From Ignavibacteriota bacterium (GTDB lineage Bacteria; Bacteroidota; Ignavibacteria; UBA10030; UBA6906): 64,000 nt of DNA. The stretch covers positions 62,001-126,000 of the forward strand of contig JADJHP010000007.1 of NCBI GenBank assembly GCA_016707525.1, written 5' to 3'. Below are positions 50,379 through 58,957 of this stretch, piece by piece. Numbering within the stretch: position 1 is the stretch's first letter; each line of letters opens with the position of its first letter. The notes beneath the pieces are model-generated. The model had not been told where the DNA came from. It ran no database searches and saw only the letters and a list, made by a program, of their open reading frames with translations. The translations under genes were made by a program, and so were the position numbers.

Positions 50379-52760
50379 TCAGTTGATGTTCACGCGGTAC
50401 GTGACCCGTCCCGGGGCCACGGCATGCCGTTCACCGTTCGGGAGGATCGCCTCGGTCTTCACGCCGCGGGGTGCATCGATCGTGATCTCGAACTTCTTCC
50501 CCTTCTTCGTCCATGCGACGGCGAACGTCCCGGTGGGCGCTGTGAACGTCGATCGCACGAACTCCAGCGCTCCGGGATTCGGCGCGATCAGGACGTGGCG
50601 CCATCCCGTGCTGCCCGGCTTCTGCCGGATGCCCGCGACGTAGGCATATTGCCACTCCATGAGATGCCCCATCATGAAGTGATTCATGCTCATCCCCGTG
50701 CCCGGACGGGCATCCCAGCTTTCCGGCAACGAGGTAAATCCCTGGTTGACCATGAATCCATAGCTGCCGCGGTTCTCACGGGAATACACGCGGTGCAGAA
50801 CATCGTTCCGCCCTCCTTCGGCAAGGGAACGCACGAAGAAGATCTGCAGCACCTCTCCCACGGTCTGCTGCCACTGCCGCTTCTCAAGATCATCGATGAT
50901 CGCCCCGAGCACCGCCGGCCTGTCCTTCTCCGGCACCAGGCCCACACTCAACGCAACACTGTTTCCGCCCTGGCACGAACCATGGTTCTTGATCGTCTTC
51001 GTGGTCGCATCATAGAAGTGCCGCTGGAAGTCGGCCCGGATCTGCCGGTACAACGCCTCGTACCTGCGGGCATCGCCCCGATCGTTCAGCACGCTGGCCG
51101 CCCGGGCCAGCGTCTTCGCGCCGAGTGCCCAGATCGCCGTGCCACTGACCTCGTTCGGCGTCCAGACCGACGGCCCATCACCTTTGCCGTGGCCATAGTC
51201 ACACCAATCGCCGAGGTTGCTGGTGATGATCCCATCAGCCGCCTGGGAGGACAGATAGTCGACGAACAACTTCATGCTCGCATAGTTCGCCTTCAGGACC
51301 GAGGCATCGCCGTACCACTCATAGATATGCCACGGGATCAGCACGCTGGAGATGCCCCACTCGGGGGCTTCATTCCAGTAGCCGTGGGGCGGAAGAGCGA
51401 TCAGATAGTTCGGACAATTCGTCGGCACGTGGCCATCCGGCAACTGCGTGTCACGCACGTCGCGTGCGATCTTCGTGAACCACGTGCGGACATCGAAGCG
51501 GTAACTCATGGCGCCGCCCATGTGCCAGTTCTCTTCCTGCCATCCGTTCTTCTCACGGTGCGGACAGTCGGTGGCGACATAGTTCATGTTGGACCGGATC
51601 GACCAGTCGATCATGTGATGCGCACGGTTCTGCAGGGTGCTCGAGGATTCGAACGTACCCACGATCGCATTCGCCGCGCGGACATGCACAAGCTCCATCG
51701 CACGGATGACCGGAAGATGATCGGGATTCGGGCTGCCGGCAGGGACGGCACCGGTCACCCCCACATACTGACATCCCTCATAACAAAAGAGGATCTGATG
51801 CGATTCGGGCCCACCGCCCCGCAGGGTATAGTCGTGCCAGATATCCTTCTTCGTGCCCCAGGTGTACGTGAACTTCACCGCACCCGTGGAGTCCATGTAC
51901 TCGCAGGGCTTCATGCGGAAGGTCTTGCCCGCGTCGCCTTCGACCGTAAAACGGACAAGCGCGGATGAGTTCTGCGGAAAGACGTACGTGTATTCACCCG
52001 GGCGCGGGTTCTTGATCTCCGTGGGGGCAAAGACCTCGAAGGCCTGGATCGGAGGGCCGGTGTACGGCTCGATCGCCGCACCAGGAGGCGTTACGACCTC
52101 CACCGGATGCCAGGATGCCGCATCGAACCCCGGGCTGTCCCAACCTTTCTGCTGCCGACGCGCATCGTAGTCTTCACCGGCATAGATGTTGGAGAAGGTC
52201 AGCGGACTCTCATGCCACTTCCAGTCCTTGTCCGAACGGATCCCCAGCACACTGCCGTCGTCCATCGCCACAGTTCCTTCGAGCCGGAAGAGATACGGCA
52301 CCCCACCGGAGAAGTCGGGCATCGCATCGGTCTTGATGTACCGCCCGGTGTCGTTCGCCGCTCCCACGCGCCAGAAGGAGTTGCCGAGTTGCGCACCGAT
52401 CACATTCTCCCCGACGGTCAGGAGGCCGGCAAGATCGAACTCCTGCCAGTAGATGGTCTTGTTGTACTGCGACCACGGCTGGTTGATCAGGGATGTGCCG
52501 ACGCGTTTTCCGTTCACCGACAGTTCAAAATGGCCGAGCCCGATCACGCGCACGGTACCGGACACTGGCTTGCGCGGAAGGACGAAGGACGTACGCACCA
52601 TCGGACACGGTGTCGTTGGGCCGTTCTTCTCAGCCCGGAACGGGGCGATCCAGACAGGCGGCATCTTGCCTGACAGCCGTGGGATCACGGCGCTCGTGGC
52701 AAACGTGGTGAGGAGTAAGGCTGCACCGAGTACGCCACACACAACAAACGGTCGCATCAT
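50379..52760 (-). CDS. Secreted GH78 alpha-L-rhamnosidase
   Basis: The start at ATG 52760 is preceded by GAAGGA and opens a signal peptide (MMRPFVVCGVLGAALLLTTFATSA); upstream codons are a random GC-rich extension. The 793-aa protein contains the N-terminal beta-sandwich domains (GLGHFELSVNGKRVG, NVIGAQLGNSFWRVG) and an (alpha/alpha)6 catalytic domain with the GH78 signatures NYVATDCPHREKNGWQEE and GDWCDYGHG. The general-acid Glu is expected in REKNGWQEENWH. A C-terminal beta domain closes with GERHAVAPGRVTYRVNIN. It should release L-rhamnose from plant or bacterial polysaccharides. No other sugar genes accompany it here. Confidence 0.87.
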   Translation of the reverse strand: MMRPFVVCGVLGAALLLTTFATSAVIPRLSGKMPPVWIAPFRAEKNGPTTPCPMVRTSFVLPRKPVSGTVRVIGLGHFELSVNGKRVGTSLINQPWSQYNKTIYWQEFDLAGLLTVGENVIGAQLGNSFWRVGAANDTGRYIKTDAMPDFSGGVPYLFRLEGTVAMDDGSVLGIRSDKDWKWHESPLTFSNIYAGEDYDARRQQKGWDSPGFDAASWHPVEVVTPPGAAIEPYTGPPIQAFEVFAPTEIKNPRPGEYTYVFPQNSSALVRFTVEGDAGKTFRMKPCEYMDSTGAVKFTYTWGTKKDIWHDYTLRGGGPESHQILFCYEGCQYVGVTGAVPAGSPNPDHLPVIRAMELVHVRAANAIVGTFESSSTLQNRAHHMIDWSIRSNMNYVATDCPHREKNGWQEENWHMGGAMSYRFDVRTWFTKIARDVRDTQLPDGHVPTNCPNYLIALPPHGYWNEAPEWGISSVLIPWHIYEWYGDASVLKANYASMKLFVDYLSSQAADGIITSNLGDWCDYGHGKGDGPSVWTPNEVSGTAIWALGAKTLARAASVLNDRGDARRYEALYRQIRADFQRHFYDATTKTIKNHGSCQGGNSVALSVGLVPEKDRPAVLGAIIDDLEKRQWQQTVGEVLQIFFVRSLAEGGRNDVLHRVYSRENRGSYGFMVNQGFTSLPESWDARPGTGMSMNHFMMGHLMEWQYAYVAGIRQKPGSTGWRHVLIAPNPGALEFVRSTFTAPTGTFAVAWTKKGKKFEITIDAPRGVKTEAILPNGERHAVAPGRVTYRVNIN

Positions 52761-53289
52761 GATTGGTCCTTCGATCGGTTGGGCACCGCGGCACGCATCT
52801 CTGGGTAGCAATGTAGCAAGCGGTGCACGGGGAAGCAAGCCTCGGCGGGTCCGACCCAGCCGGTCTCCCGGCGGGAAGAAGGGGCAGTGGTGGTTCTTTC
52901 TCATAGCGGCCGGATCCCACCTGCACACTGCTACCTGGGAGTCCACCTTTGCAGGCCCACCGCTCCGCGCGCCCACCAACCGACACCTAGCCCCGGCCCG
53001 GCCTCCGCGAGGCAGAAACCCCCTCCGTCCAGCCCCCGGTCGCAACACGATCCTTCCCGAAGACATGAAGAACCATGGGAGGAACACCCCGAAACAAGCC
53101 CGGGCAGCCGGCGGACCCTCGCGGCCCCGAAACCTCCCCCGCGGGGATATCCAGGGGCGGCGCAAGGCTGTCCCCCCCGCGGGCTCCCCGGTGCGCCCCC
53201 GGGGGCGGGGGGGGGTCCGTTCTATGGAACTCTGATCGAGCCGCCGACTGTTATGAGAGAGAACGTCTTCATAGGAGAGAGGCACATCC
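52761..53289. other. Non-coding gap, unusually GC-rich with long G/C runs
   Basis: 529 bases between the divergent rhamnosidase and pirin genes. The DNA is much richer in G and C than its surroundings, with runs such as CCCCCCGCGGG near 53180 and a G-run near 53210. Frames across it read as arginine/proline-rich low complexity without recognisable motifs. I find no gene, tRNA or clear promoter. Confidence 0.6.
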
Positions 53290-54186
53290 ATGTCCATACG
53301 ACCCGTACGCAAGGTTTCACAATCCCAGCCCACGCTCGAAGGCGCGGGCGTCCATCTCCGCCGCGCATTCGGCTTCGGCCGCACGGAGGATTTCGATCCG
53401 TTCCTGCTCCTGGATGACTTCCGGAATGACGACCCCGCGGCGTATCGTGCGGGCTTTCCATGGCATCCGCACCGCGGCATCGAGACCATCACGTATGTGC
53501 TCGCCGGCACGGTCGCCCATGGCGACAGCCTGGGCAATCATGGCGCACTCGGTGCGGGTGATGTGCAGTGGATGACCGCGGGCAGCGGCATCCTGCACCA
53601 GGAAATGCCCGAGGGCGACACGCAGGGGAGGATGCACGGGTTCCAGCTCTGGGCGAACCTCCCGGCAAAGAACAAAATGACCTCGCCCCGCTACCAGGAC
53701 GTGCAGGCGAAGGACATCCCGACCGTCACCGACGACGACGGCACGGCGGTCCGCATCATCATCGGCGAGTTCTGGGGGAAGCGCGGACCGGTGGAGGGGA
53801 TCGCTGCCGACCCGCAGTATCTCGACGTGTACGTGCCACCGGGCGTGAAGAAGACGCTGAAGGTGGATACCCGTCAGCAGGCATTCGCCTATGTGTTCGA
53901 GGGCGAAGGAGCCTTCCGCGATGCATCGGACCCGCAACCCGTCCAGACGGAATTCGCCGGCCTGCCGCAGGCACTCCCGTCCATGTCCGGCAACAGATCG
54001 TTGATCCTGTTCGGATCGGGGGATGAGGTCGTCGTGCAGGCAGGCGACAGGGGTGTGCGGTTCATTCTCGTTTCGGGCAAGCCCCTGCAGGAGCCCGTCG
54101 CGTGGCAGGGACCGATCGTAATGAATACGCAGGAGGAATTGCGTCAGGCATACGCTGAACTGAGAGCGGGAACGTTCATCAAATGA
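53290..54186 (+). CDS. Pirin family bicupin protein
   Basis: A 298-aa protein of two cupin domains. The N-terminal cupin carries the metal site, FPWHPHRGIETITYVLAG (two His) and EM in GILHQEMPEG with upstream GNHGALGAGDVQWMTAG, exactly as in pirins. The C-terminal cupin is degenerate. The function is not settled: bacterial pirins have quercetinase or redox-related activity. AGGAGAGAGG precedes the ATG. A strong hairpin terminator follows. Confidence 0.88.
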   Translation: MSIRPVRKVSQSQPTLEGAGVHLRRAFGFGRTEDFDPFLLLDDFRNDDPAAYRAGFPWHPHRGIETITYVLAGTVAHGDSLGNHGALGAGDVQWMTAGSGILHQEMPEGDTQGRMHGFQLWANLPAKNKMTSPRYQDVQAKDIPTVTDDDGTAVRIIIGEFWGKRGPVEGIAADPQYLDVYVPPGVKKTLKVDTRQQAFAYVFEGEGAFRDASDPQPVQTEFAGLPQALPSMSGNRSLILFGSGDEVVVQAGDRGVRFILVSGKPLQEPVAWQGPIVMNTQEELRQAYAELRAGTFIK

Positions 54187-54211
54187 CCGCCGACCGGTCA
54201 CGCAGAAGCAC

Positions 54212-54248
54212 CGCAAAGGACCCGGGAACCCCTCCCGGGTCCTTTGCG
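54212..54248 (+). terminator. Rho-independent-type hairpin after the pirin gene
   Basis: A perfect 16-bp stem, CGCAAAGGACCCGGGA / TCCCGGGTCCTTTGCG, with a 5-base loop. The following TTCAAGCG is a weak T-tract. Confidence 0.65.
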
Positions 54249-54272
54249 TTCAAGCGTGATTTTCCCTATGTT
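54244..54272 (+). promoter_or_regulatory. Candidate promoter for the gene ahead of hypA
   Basis: TTGCGT (54244-54249), a 17-base spacer and TATGTT (54267-54272). The predicted start of transcription lies at about 54279, on top of the ATG at 54278, so the mRNA would be leaderless. The -35 overlaps the pirin terminator. Confidence 0.35.
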
Positions 54273-54277
54273 GATGC

Positions 54278-54727
54278 ATGGATCAGACGCACCGGCAGAT
54301 ACTGACACTCCTCCTGTGCCTCCGCACATTGCCGGGGGTCGGGTTCACGCAGACGCGTGACGGATTCCTCGGGCACCACTGGGGGACGCCCGTCGCGACA
54401 CTCGCACAGTCCGTGGAACTGCGCACGCCGCGGGCCGAAGGTGACGTGATCCTCTACAACACGGCCGTGACGGAGATCGATCATGTCGCCGTCCAGCACT
54501 GCGACCTCGAGTTCGTGAGCGGCCGTCTGGCAGGTGTGATCGTCACGGTACAGGGTGAAGAGAACTCGCGCGGTTTCCTGTCGCTGCTTCTGCGGGAGTA
54601 CGGCGAAGGAGAAAGCGACCATCCCCGGGCACGGAGGTGGACGACGCCGAACACCCGCGTGTCGTTCGATCTCGACACCCACGGGGACGCGTACATCTAC
54701 TGGTATTCAACGCTCCTCCAGAACTGA
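54278..54727 (+). CDS. Hypothetical exported protein, 149 aa, upstream of hypA
   Basis: A possible N-terminal signal segment (RQILTLLLCLRTLPGVGFTQT) is followed by a beta-rich domain (DGFLGHHWGTPVATLAQ, DVILYNTAVTEIDHV, CDLEFVSGRLAGVIVTVQGEENSRGFLSLLLREYGEG). The latter looks like a small lipocalin- or NTF2-like secreted domain. I do not recognise a family. It is only 3 bases upstream of hypA and is probably cotranscribed. Whether it has a role in hydrogenase maturation is open. Confidence 0.6.
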   Translation: MDQTHRQILTLLLCLRTLPGVGFTQTRDGFLGHHWGTPVATLAQSVELRTPRAEGDVILYNTAVTEIDHVAVQHCDLEFVSGRLAGVIVTVQGEENSRGFLSLLLREYGEGESDHPRARRWTTPNTRVSFDLDTHGDAYIYWYSTLLQN

Positions 54728-54730
54728 ACG

Positions 54731-55093
54731 ATGCACGAACTCTCGATCGCACAGGGCATCGTGGACATCGTCGGGCAATACGTCCCGCGTGAACGGCACG
54801 AGACGGTCCGCCTTGTCCGGATCCGTGTCGGTGACCTCGCCGGCGTCGTACCCGATTCTCTTGCCTTCTGTTTCACCGCCGTCACCGCAGGCACGCCGAT
54901 GGCGGGGGCACTGCTCGAGATCGAGCACGTGCCGTACACGATACGCTGCACCGACTGTGCCAACGCATCAACCACCGAACCCGGACTCGCACTGTGTCCC
55001 CGGTGCGGGTCGACAGCCACAACGATCGTGGCCGGCACCGAGCTGCAGGTGATGACGATCGATGTGGACGAAGAGACCCCGGAGCATTCATGA
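54731..55093 (+). CDS. hypA: Hydrogenase nickel chaperone HypA
   Basis: A 120-aa protein starting MHELSIAQGIVDIV, with His2 as the essential nickel ligand. The zinc site is built by CTDC and CPRC, 13 residues apart (residues about 73-92). HypA with HypB inserts nickel into the large subunit of [NiFe] hydrogenase. It overlaps hypB by four bases (ATGA). Confidence 0.93.
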   Translation: MHELSIAQGIVDIVGQYVPRERHETVRLVRIRVGDLAGVVPDSLAFCFTAVTAGTPMAGALLEIEHVPYTIRCTDCANASTTEPGLALCPRCGSTATTIVAGTELQVMTIDVDEETPEHS

Positions 55094-55752
55094 GTGTGAT
55101 CACGATCGAACGGAAGGTCCTCGAAAAGAACGATGAGATCGCGCGGCAGAACCGCGCGCTCTTCGCGGACCACGGCGTCTACGTCATCAACATGGTGAGT
55201 TCGCCCGGCGCCGGGAAGACGAGCATCCTGGAACGGACACTGGAGAGGCTGCGCACGACGCTGCGCATCGCCGTGATCGAAGGCGATGTGCAGACCGATC
55301 TGGATGCACGGCGTGTGGCAAAGTACAATGTTCCGGCGGTGCAGATCGTGACCCGCGGCGGGTGCCACCTGGAAGCGAACCTCATCCGCGACGCCCTCGG
55401 CAACCTCGATCTCAAAGAATGCGATCTGCTCGTCATCGAGAACGTCGGCAACCTCGTCTGCCCGTCCAACTATGACCTGGGCGAGGCGGTCAAGGTCGTG
55501 GTCGCTTCGACGACCGAAGGCGACGACAAACCGTTGAAATATCCAGCAATGTTCCGGAACGCATCGGTCCTGATCATCAACAAGATCGATCTCCTCCCCT
55601 ACCTCCAGAGCGACGTGGCCGTCCTCCGTGAGAATGCATTGAAGATCAACCCTTCCTTGACCGTTTTCGAGACGTCCTGCACGACGGGGGCGGGCATGGA
55701 TGCATGGTGCAACTGGCTCACCGAGAACTCCCGCCAGAAGACCGCGTCCTGA
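55090..55752 (+). CDS. hypB: Hydrogenase nickel-incorporation GTPase HypB
   Basis: ATG 55090 is the natural start (221 aa), as it overlaps the hypA stop. The P-loop is SSPGAGKTSI (residues 37-46), followed by GDVQTDLDA, GGCHLEANLI (metal site Cys/His), ENVGNLVCPS and NKID. The N-terminal histidine-rich stretch found in some HypB is absent. It uses GTP to load nickel from HypA. The hox operon begins 272 bases later from its own sigma54 promoter. Confidence 0.93.
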   Translation: MSVITIERKVLEKNDEIARQNRALFADHGVYVINMVSSPGAGKTSILERTLERLRTTLRIAVIEGDVQTDLDARRVAKYNVPAVQIVTRGGCHLEANLIRDALGNLDLKECDLLVIENVGNLVCPSNYDLGEAVKVVVASTTEGDDKPLKYPAMFRNASVLIINKIDLLPYLQSDVAVLRENALKINPSLTVFETSCTTGAGMDAWCNWLTENSRQKTAS

Positions 55753-55775
55753 CCCCTCCGCACGGTGGAAATCCG

Positions 55776-55791
55776 TTCCTAAGAATAGGAA
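55776..55791. promoter_or_regulatory. Palindrome upstream of the hox sigma54 promoter
   Basis: TTCCTA-AGAA-TAGGAA is a perfect 6+6 inverted repeat about 60 bases upstream of the -24 element. It is a good candidate site for a sigma54-dependent enhancer-binding protein. Confidence 0.45.
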
Positions 55792-55828
55792 AATCCATCG
55801 CGTAGCCGTTCGCAACTGCCCATTCTCC

Positions 55829-55842
55829 CCCGTTTGAACGGG
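55829..55842. promoter_or_regulatory. Second palindrome next to the sigma54 promoter
   Basis: CCCGTT-TG-AACGGG is a perfect 6+6 inverted repeat ending 8 bases before the -24 box. It could bind a repressor or IHF-like protein, or be chance. Confidence 0.35.
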
Positions 55843-55849
55843 TCAGCCG

Positions 55850-55865
55850 TGGCATACCTGTTGCA
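55850..55865 (+). promoter_or_regulatory. Sigma54 (-24/-12) promoter of the hox operon
   Basis: TGGCATACCTGTTGCA matches the RpoN consensus TGGCAC-N5-TTGCA, with GG and GC exactly 10 bases apart. The expected start point is about 55876, giving a leader of about 150 bases before hoxE. No comparable sigma70 box is seen here. Confidence 0.8.
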
Positions 55866-56024
55866 TTGTCTATGATAGAGGCGAACGACCGGGGCAGGAG
55901 GGTTTTGGGGTCCACTGAGCGAGCACGGCATCTTTTTCGCTTCGTCCGACCTGCCTACCTTCTGCCTTGACGCACCTCCCCAAGAGCACGATCCCGAAAA
56001 TCAACTTACGACAGCAACCGACAC

Positions 56025-56546
56025 ATGCCTCCAACCCAAACGACACCCAAGCCTCATCCGAGTGGTGACAACCGGTTCAAGCTGCTGGACCGGGCGATCA
56101 CCAAGCACCAATCGCGCGGTGACGCGCTGATCGAGGTGCTCCATGCTGCACAGGGTATCTTCGGCTATCTCGAGAACGATCTGCTGGTCTACATCGCACG
56201 GTCGCTGAAGCTCCCGCTGAGCCGCGTCTACGGCGTGGCGACATTCTATCATTTCTTCACCCTCAAACCGAAGGGGAAACACACCTTCGTCCTGTGCACA
56301 GGAACCGCGTGCTACGTCAAGGGCGCGAACAAGCTGCAGCACGCCGCAGAGGAATGCTGCAAGGTCAAATTCGGACAGACGACACCGGACGACAAGATCT
56401 CGCTCGTGCAGGCACGCTGCGTCGGCTCATGCGGCATCGCGCCGGTGGCCGTACTCGACGACAAGGTTGCCGGCAAGCTCACCCCGGAAGGGGCGGTCGA
56501 ACGGCTCATGGCCTGGAAGAACGAAAAGGACGAGGTGACCGCATGA
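56025..56546 (+). CDS. hoxE: [NiFe] hydrogenase diaphorase subunit HoxE (NuoE-like)
   Basis: A 173-aa thioredoxin-fold [2Fe-2S] protein. The helical N-terminal part (LLDRAITKHQSRGDALIEVLHAAQGIFGYLE) and the cluster cysteines in FVLCTGTACYVKG and ARCVGSCGIAP are exactly as in NuoE/HoxE. It passes electrons between HoxF and other clusters. The short N-terminal extension is Pro/Thr-rich. It overlaps hoxF by four bases. Confidence 0.9.
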   Translation: MPPTQTTPKPHPSGDNRFKLLDRAITKHQSRGDALIEVLHAAQGIFGYLENDLLVYIARSLKLPLSRVYGVATFYHFFTLKPKGKHTFVLCTGTACYVKGANKLQHAAEECCKVKFGQTTPDDKISLVQARCVGSCGIAPVAVLDDKVAGKLTPEGAVERLMAWKNEKDEVTA

Positions 56547-57805
56547 CCGTCGAAGATCTGCAGGAACTCGCCGAACAGGAACAGCAGCGTCAGGAGAAGT
56601 TCACGAACCGCCTGATGTACTGCGCCGCCGCCGGATGCGTGTCGTGCGGCAGCATCAATGTGCGTGATATGCTGAAGAAGGCGCTTGCCGAGAAGAACCT
56701 GGCCGACACCGTGGAAGTGGTCGGCACGGGATGCATGGGCCTCTGTGGTGAGGGCCCCCTCGTGAAGGTGCTGCCGGAAGGCACGCTCTACCAGCGGGTG
56801 GATGAGACCGTTGCACGCCAGATCGTGGAAGAGCACCTCGTGAAGAAGACCGCGGTCAAGGACAACGAGATCGACACCTCGCATCCGTTCTTCGCCGCCC
56901 AGCTGAAGATCGTCCTCGAGAATTGCGGCCGCATCGATGCCGAAAAGATCGAGGAATACATCGCGGTCGAAGGATATACGGCGCTCGCGAAGGTCGTGAC
57001 CGAGATGCAGCCCGGCGAAGTGGTGGAAGAGGTCCGCAAGAGCGGCCTCCGCGGCCGTGGCGGCGCCGGCTACTCCACCGGTCTGAAGTGGGGCATCGTG
57101 CGCAAGGTGCAGAGCGACACGAAGTATGTGGTCTGCAACGCGGATGAAGGCGATCCGGGTGCATTCATGGACCGCAGCGTGCTGGAAGGCGATCCGCACC
57201 GCATCCTCGAAGGCATGGCCATCGCCGGCTACGCCGTGGGTGCACAGCAGGGATACATCTATGTGCGCGCGGAGTATCCGCTCGCCATCGAACGCCTCCG
57301 GCTCGCGATCAAACAAGCCGAACGCTTCGGCCTGCTCGGGAACAGGATCTTCGATTCGCAGTTCAATTTCCGTATCGACCTGCGCATCGGCGCCGGCGCA
57401 TTCGTGTGCGGCGAAGAGACCGCCCTCATCCGCTCCATCGAAGGGCGCCGCGGCCGTCCGCGCCCCCGTCCCCCGTATCCCTCCGAGAAGGGACTGTGGG
57501 GCATGCCTACGCTGTTGAATAACGTCGAGACGTACGCGAACATCGCGCCCATCATCCGCAAGGGCAGCACGTGGTTCGCCGGGATCGGCACACCCAAGAG
57601 CACGGGGACGAAGGTCTTCGCACTCGCAGGCAAGATCAGGAACACCGGCCTCATCGAAGTACCGATGGGGATCTCCCTCCGGAAGGTCATCTTCGACATC
57701 GGCGGCGGCACCCCGGAAGGCACGGAGTTCAAGGCAGCACAGACCGGCGGGCCGTCGGGCGGCTGTATCCCCGGCGCAACATCTCGACACCCCGGTCGAC
57801 TATGA
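56543..57805 (+). CDS. hoxF: HoxF (NuoF-like FMN/NADH subunit), N-terminal part (frameshifted gene)
   Basis: ATG 56543 overlaps hoxE. The N-terminal thioredoxin-like [2Fe-2S] domain (CAAAGCVSCGS and GTGCMGLCGEG) precedes the FMN site GLRGRGGAGYSTGLKW and the NAD site CNADEGDPGAFMDR. Further conserved elements are GAGAFVCGEETALI and GMPTLLNNVETYANI. After GGPSGGCIP the frame breaks: ATCCCCGGCG (57767-57776) has one C too many. The C-terminal cluster domain continues in the next frame. HoxF oxidises or reduces NAD(H) on FMN. Confidence 0.88.
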   Translation: MTVEDLQELAEQEQQRQEKFTNRLMYCAAAGCVSCGSINVRDMLKKALAEKNLADTVEVVGTGCMGLCGEGPLVKVLPEGTLYQRVDETVARQIVEEHLVKKTAVKDNEIDTSHPFFAAQLKIVLENCGRIDAEKIEEYIAVEGYTALAKVVTEMQPGEVVEEVRKSGLRGRGGAGYSTGLKWGIVRKVQSDTKYVVCNADEGDPGAFMDRSVLEGDPHRILEGMAIAGYAVGAQQGYIYVRAEYPLAIERLRLAIKQAERFGLLGNRIFDSQFNFRIDLRIGAGAFVCGEETALIRSIEGRRGRPRPRPPYPSEKGLWGMPTLLNNVETYANIAPIIRKGSTWFAGIGTPKSTGTKVFALAGKIRNTGLIEVPMGISLRKVIFDIGGGTPEGTEFKAAQTGGPSGGCIPGATSRHPGRL

Positions 57806-57809
57806 ATCA

Positions 57810-58193
57810 TTGTCGTCCGTGGGCTCTATCATGGGCAGCGGTGGTATGATCGTCATGGATTCCACCTCCAACATGGTGGATGTGGCGAAGTACTTCATGG
57901 ATTTCTGCAAGGATGAATCGTGCGGTAAGTGCATCCCGTGCCGCGTCGGGACGGTGCACATTCACGGCCTGCTCGACAAGATCTCGCAGGGCAAGGCCAC
58001 AACGAATGACCTGCCGTTGCTGGAAGAACTGTGCATGATGGTCAAGGAGACCAGTCTCTGCGGCCTCGGACAGAGCGCACCGAATCCGGTGCTCTCGACA
58101 CTGCGCTTCTTCCGGAACGAGTACGAAGAGCTGCTGCAACAGCCGGCAACCTTCGTACCGTCGGGTACCGACACCACATCCACAACGCACTAG
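57810..58193 (+). CDS. hoxF: HoxF, C-terminal [4Fe-4S] part (frameshifted gene)
   Basis: In the corrected frame the protein continues at 57771 as PAQHLDTPVDYESLSSVGSIMGSGGMIVMDS. It then binds a [4Fe-4S] cluster through ESCGKCIPCRVGT and the later SLCGLGQSAPNP. These are the hallmarks of NuoF/HoxF C-termini, so the only defect is the extra C. The tail (LLQQPATFVPSGTDTTSTTH) is a variable extension. hoxU follows 13 bases later. Confidence 0.85.
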   Translation: MSSVGSIMGSGGMIVMDSTSNMVDVAKYFMDFCKDESCGKCIPCRVGTVHIHGLLDKISQGKATTNDLPLLEELCMMVKETSLCGLGQSAPNPVLSTLRFFRNEYEELLQQPATFVPSGTDTTSTTH

Positions 58194-58206
58194 CAGGACC
58201 ACACCT

Positions 58207-58941
58207 ATGGCTATCGTCACCTTAACTATCGACGGCGAGCAGCTCAGTGCCCAGGACAATGAGTCCCTGCTGGAGATCGCCCGCCAGCACAAGATCGACA
58301 TCCCGACCCTCTGCCACCTGGACGGCCTGTCCGATGTGGGCGCCTGCCGTCTCTGCCTCCTCGAGATCGAAGGCTCCAACAAGCTCGCCCCGGCCTGCAC
58401 CACACGGCCCATGGAGGGCATGGTCGTCCATACCAACACCGAGAAACTCAAGAAATACCGCCGCATGATCGTGGCGCTCCTCGCGTCCGAAGGCAACCAT
58501 CAATGCTCGGTGTGCATGGTCAACAATCACTGCGAACTCCAGACCCTTGCCTACGAGACCGGGCTGCTGTATGTCCGCGTGCCGTACCTCTATCCGGACA
58601 AGGTCACCGATGCATCACACGAGAGCTTCATCATCGACCGCGACCGGTGCGTGCTGTGCACGCGCTGCGTCCGCGTCTGTCATGAAGTGGAAGGCGCGCA
58701 CGTGTGGGACATCGCGGGACGCGGCATCGACTGTACGATCGTCGCCGACCTCAACGTCCCCTGGGGGAGCGCGGAAAGCTGTACCTCCTGTGGTAAATGT
58801 GTGCTCGTCTGTCCGACCGGCGCGCTCGTCAAGAAGGGCGAAAGCGTCGCGGAGATGGAGAAGCATACCGACTTCCTGAAGTACATCGTCACTGCCCGCC
58901 GCAAGGGCGAGTGGATCAACATCGAGAACGAAGAAGAATAA
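58207..58941 (+). CDS. hoxU: HoxU, NuoG-like iron-sulfur subunit
   Basis: A 244-aa protein with an N-terminal plant-type [2Fe-2S] domain (LCHLDGLSDVGACRLCLLEI) and the NuoG-type His/Cys [4Fe-4S] site (HQCSVCMVNNHCELQ). Two ferredoxin-like motifs follow (CVLCTRCVRVC, CTSCGKCVLVCPTGAL). It wires HoxF to the hydrogenase module, HoxY-HoxH. Length and motif order are typical for group 3d enzymes. It is 13 bases after hoxF. Confidence 0.92.
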   Translation: MAIVTLTIDGEQLSAQDNESLLEIARQHKIDIPTLCHLDGLSDVGACRLCLLEIEGSNKLAPACTTRPMEGMVVHTNTEKLKKYRRMIVALLASEGNHQCSVCMVNNHCELQTLAYETGLLYVRVPYLYPDKVTDASHESFIIDRDRCVLCTRCVRVCHEVEGAHVWDIAGRGIDCTIVADLNVPWGSAESCTSCGKCVLVCPTGALVKKGESVAEMEKHTDFLKYIVTARRKGEWINIENEEE

Positions 58942-58957
58942 CGGACCACACCACCAC

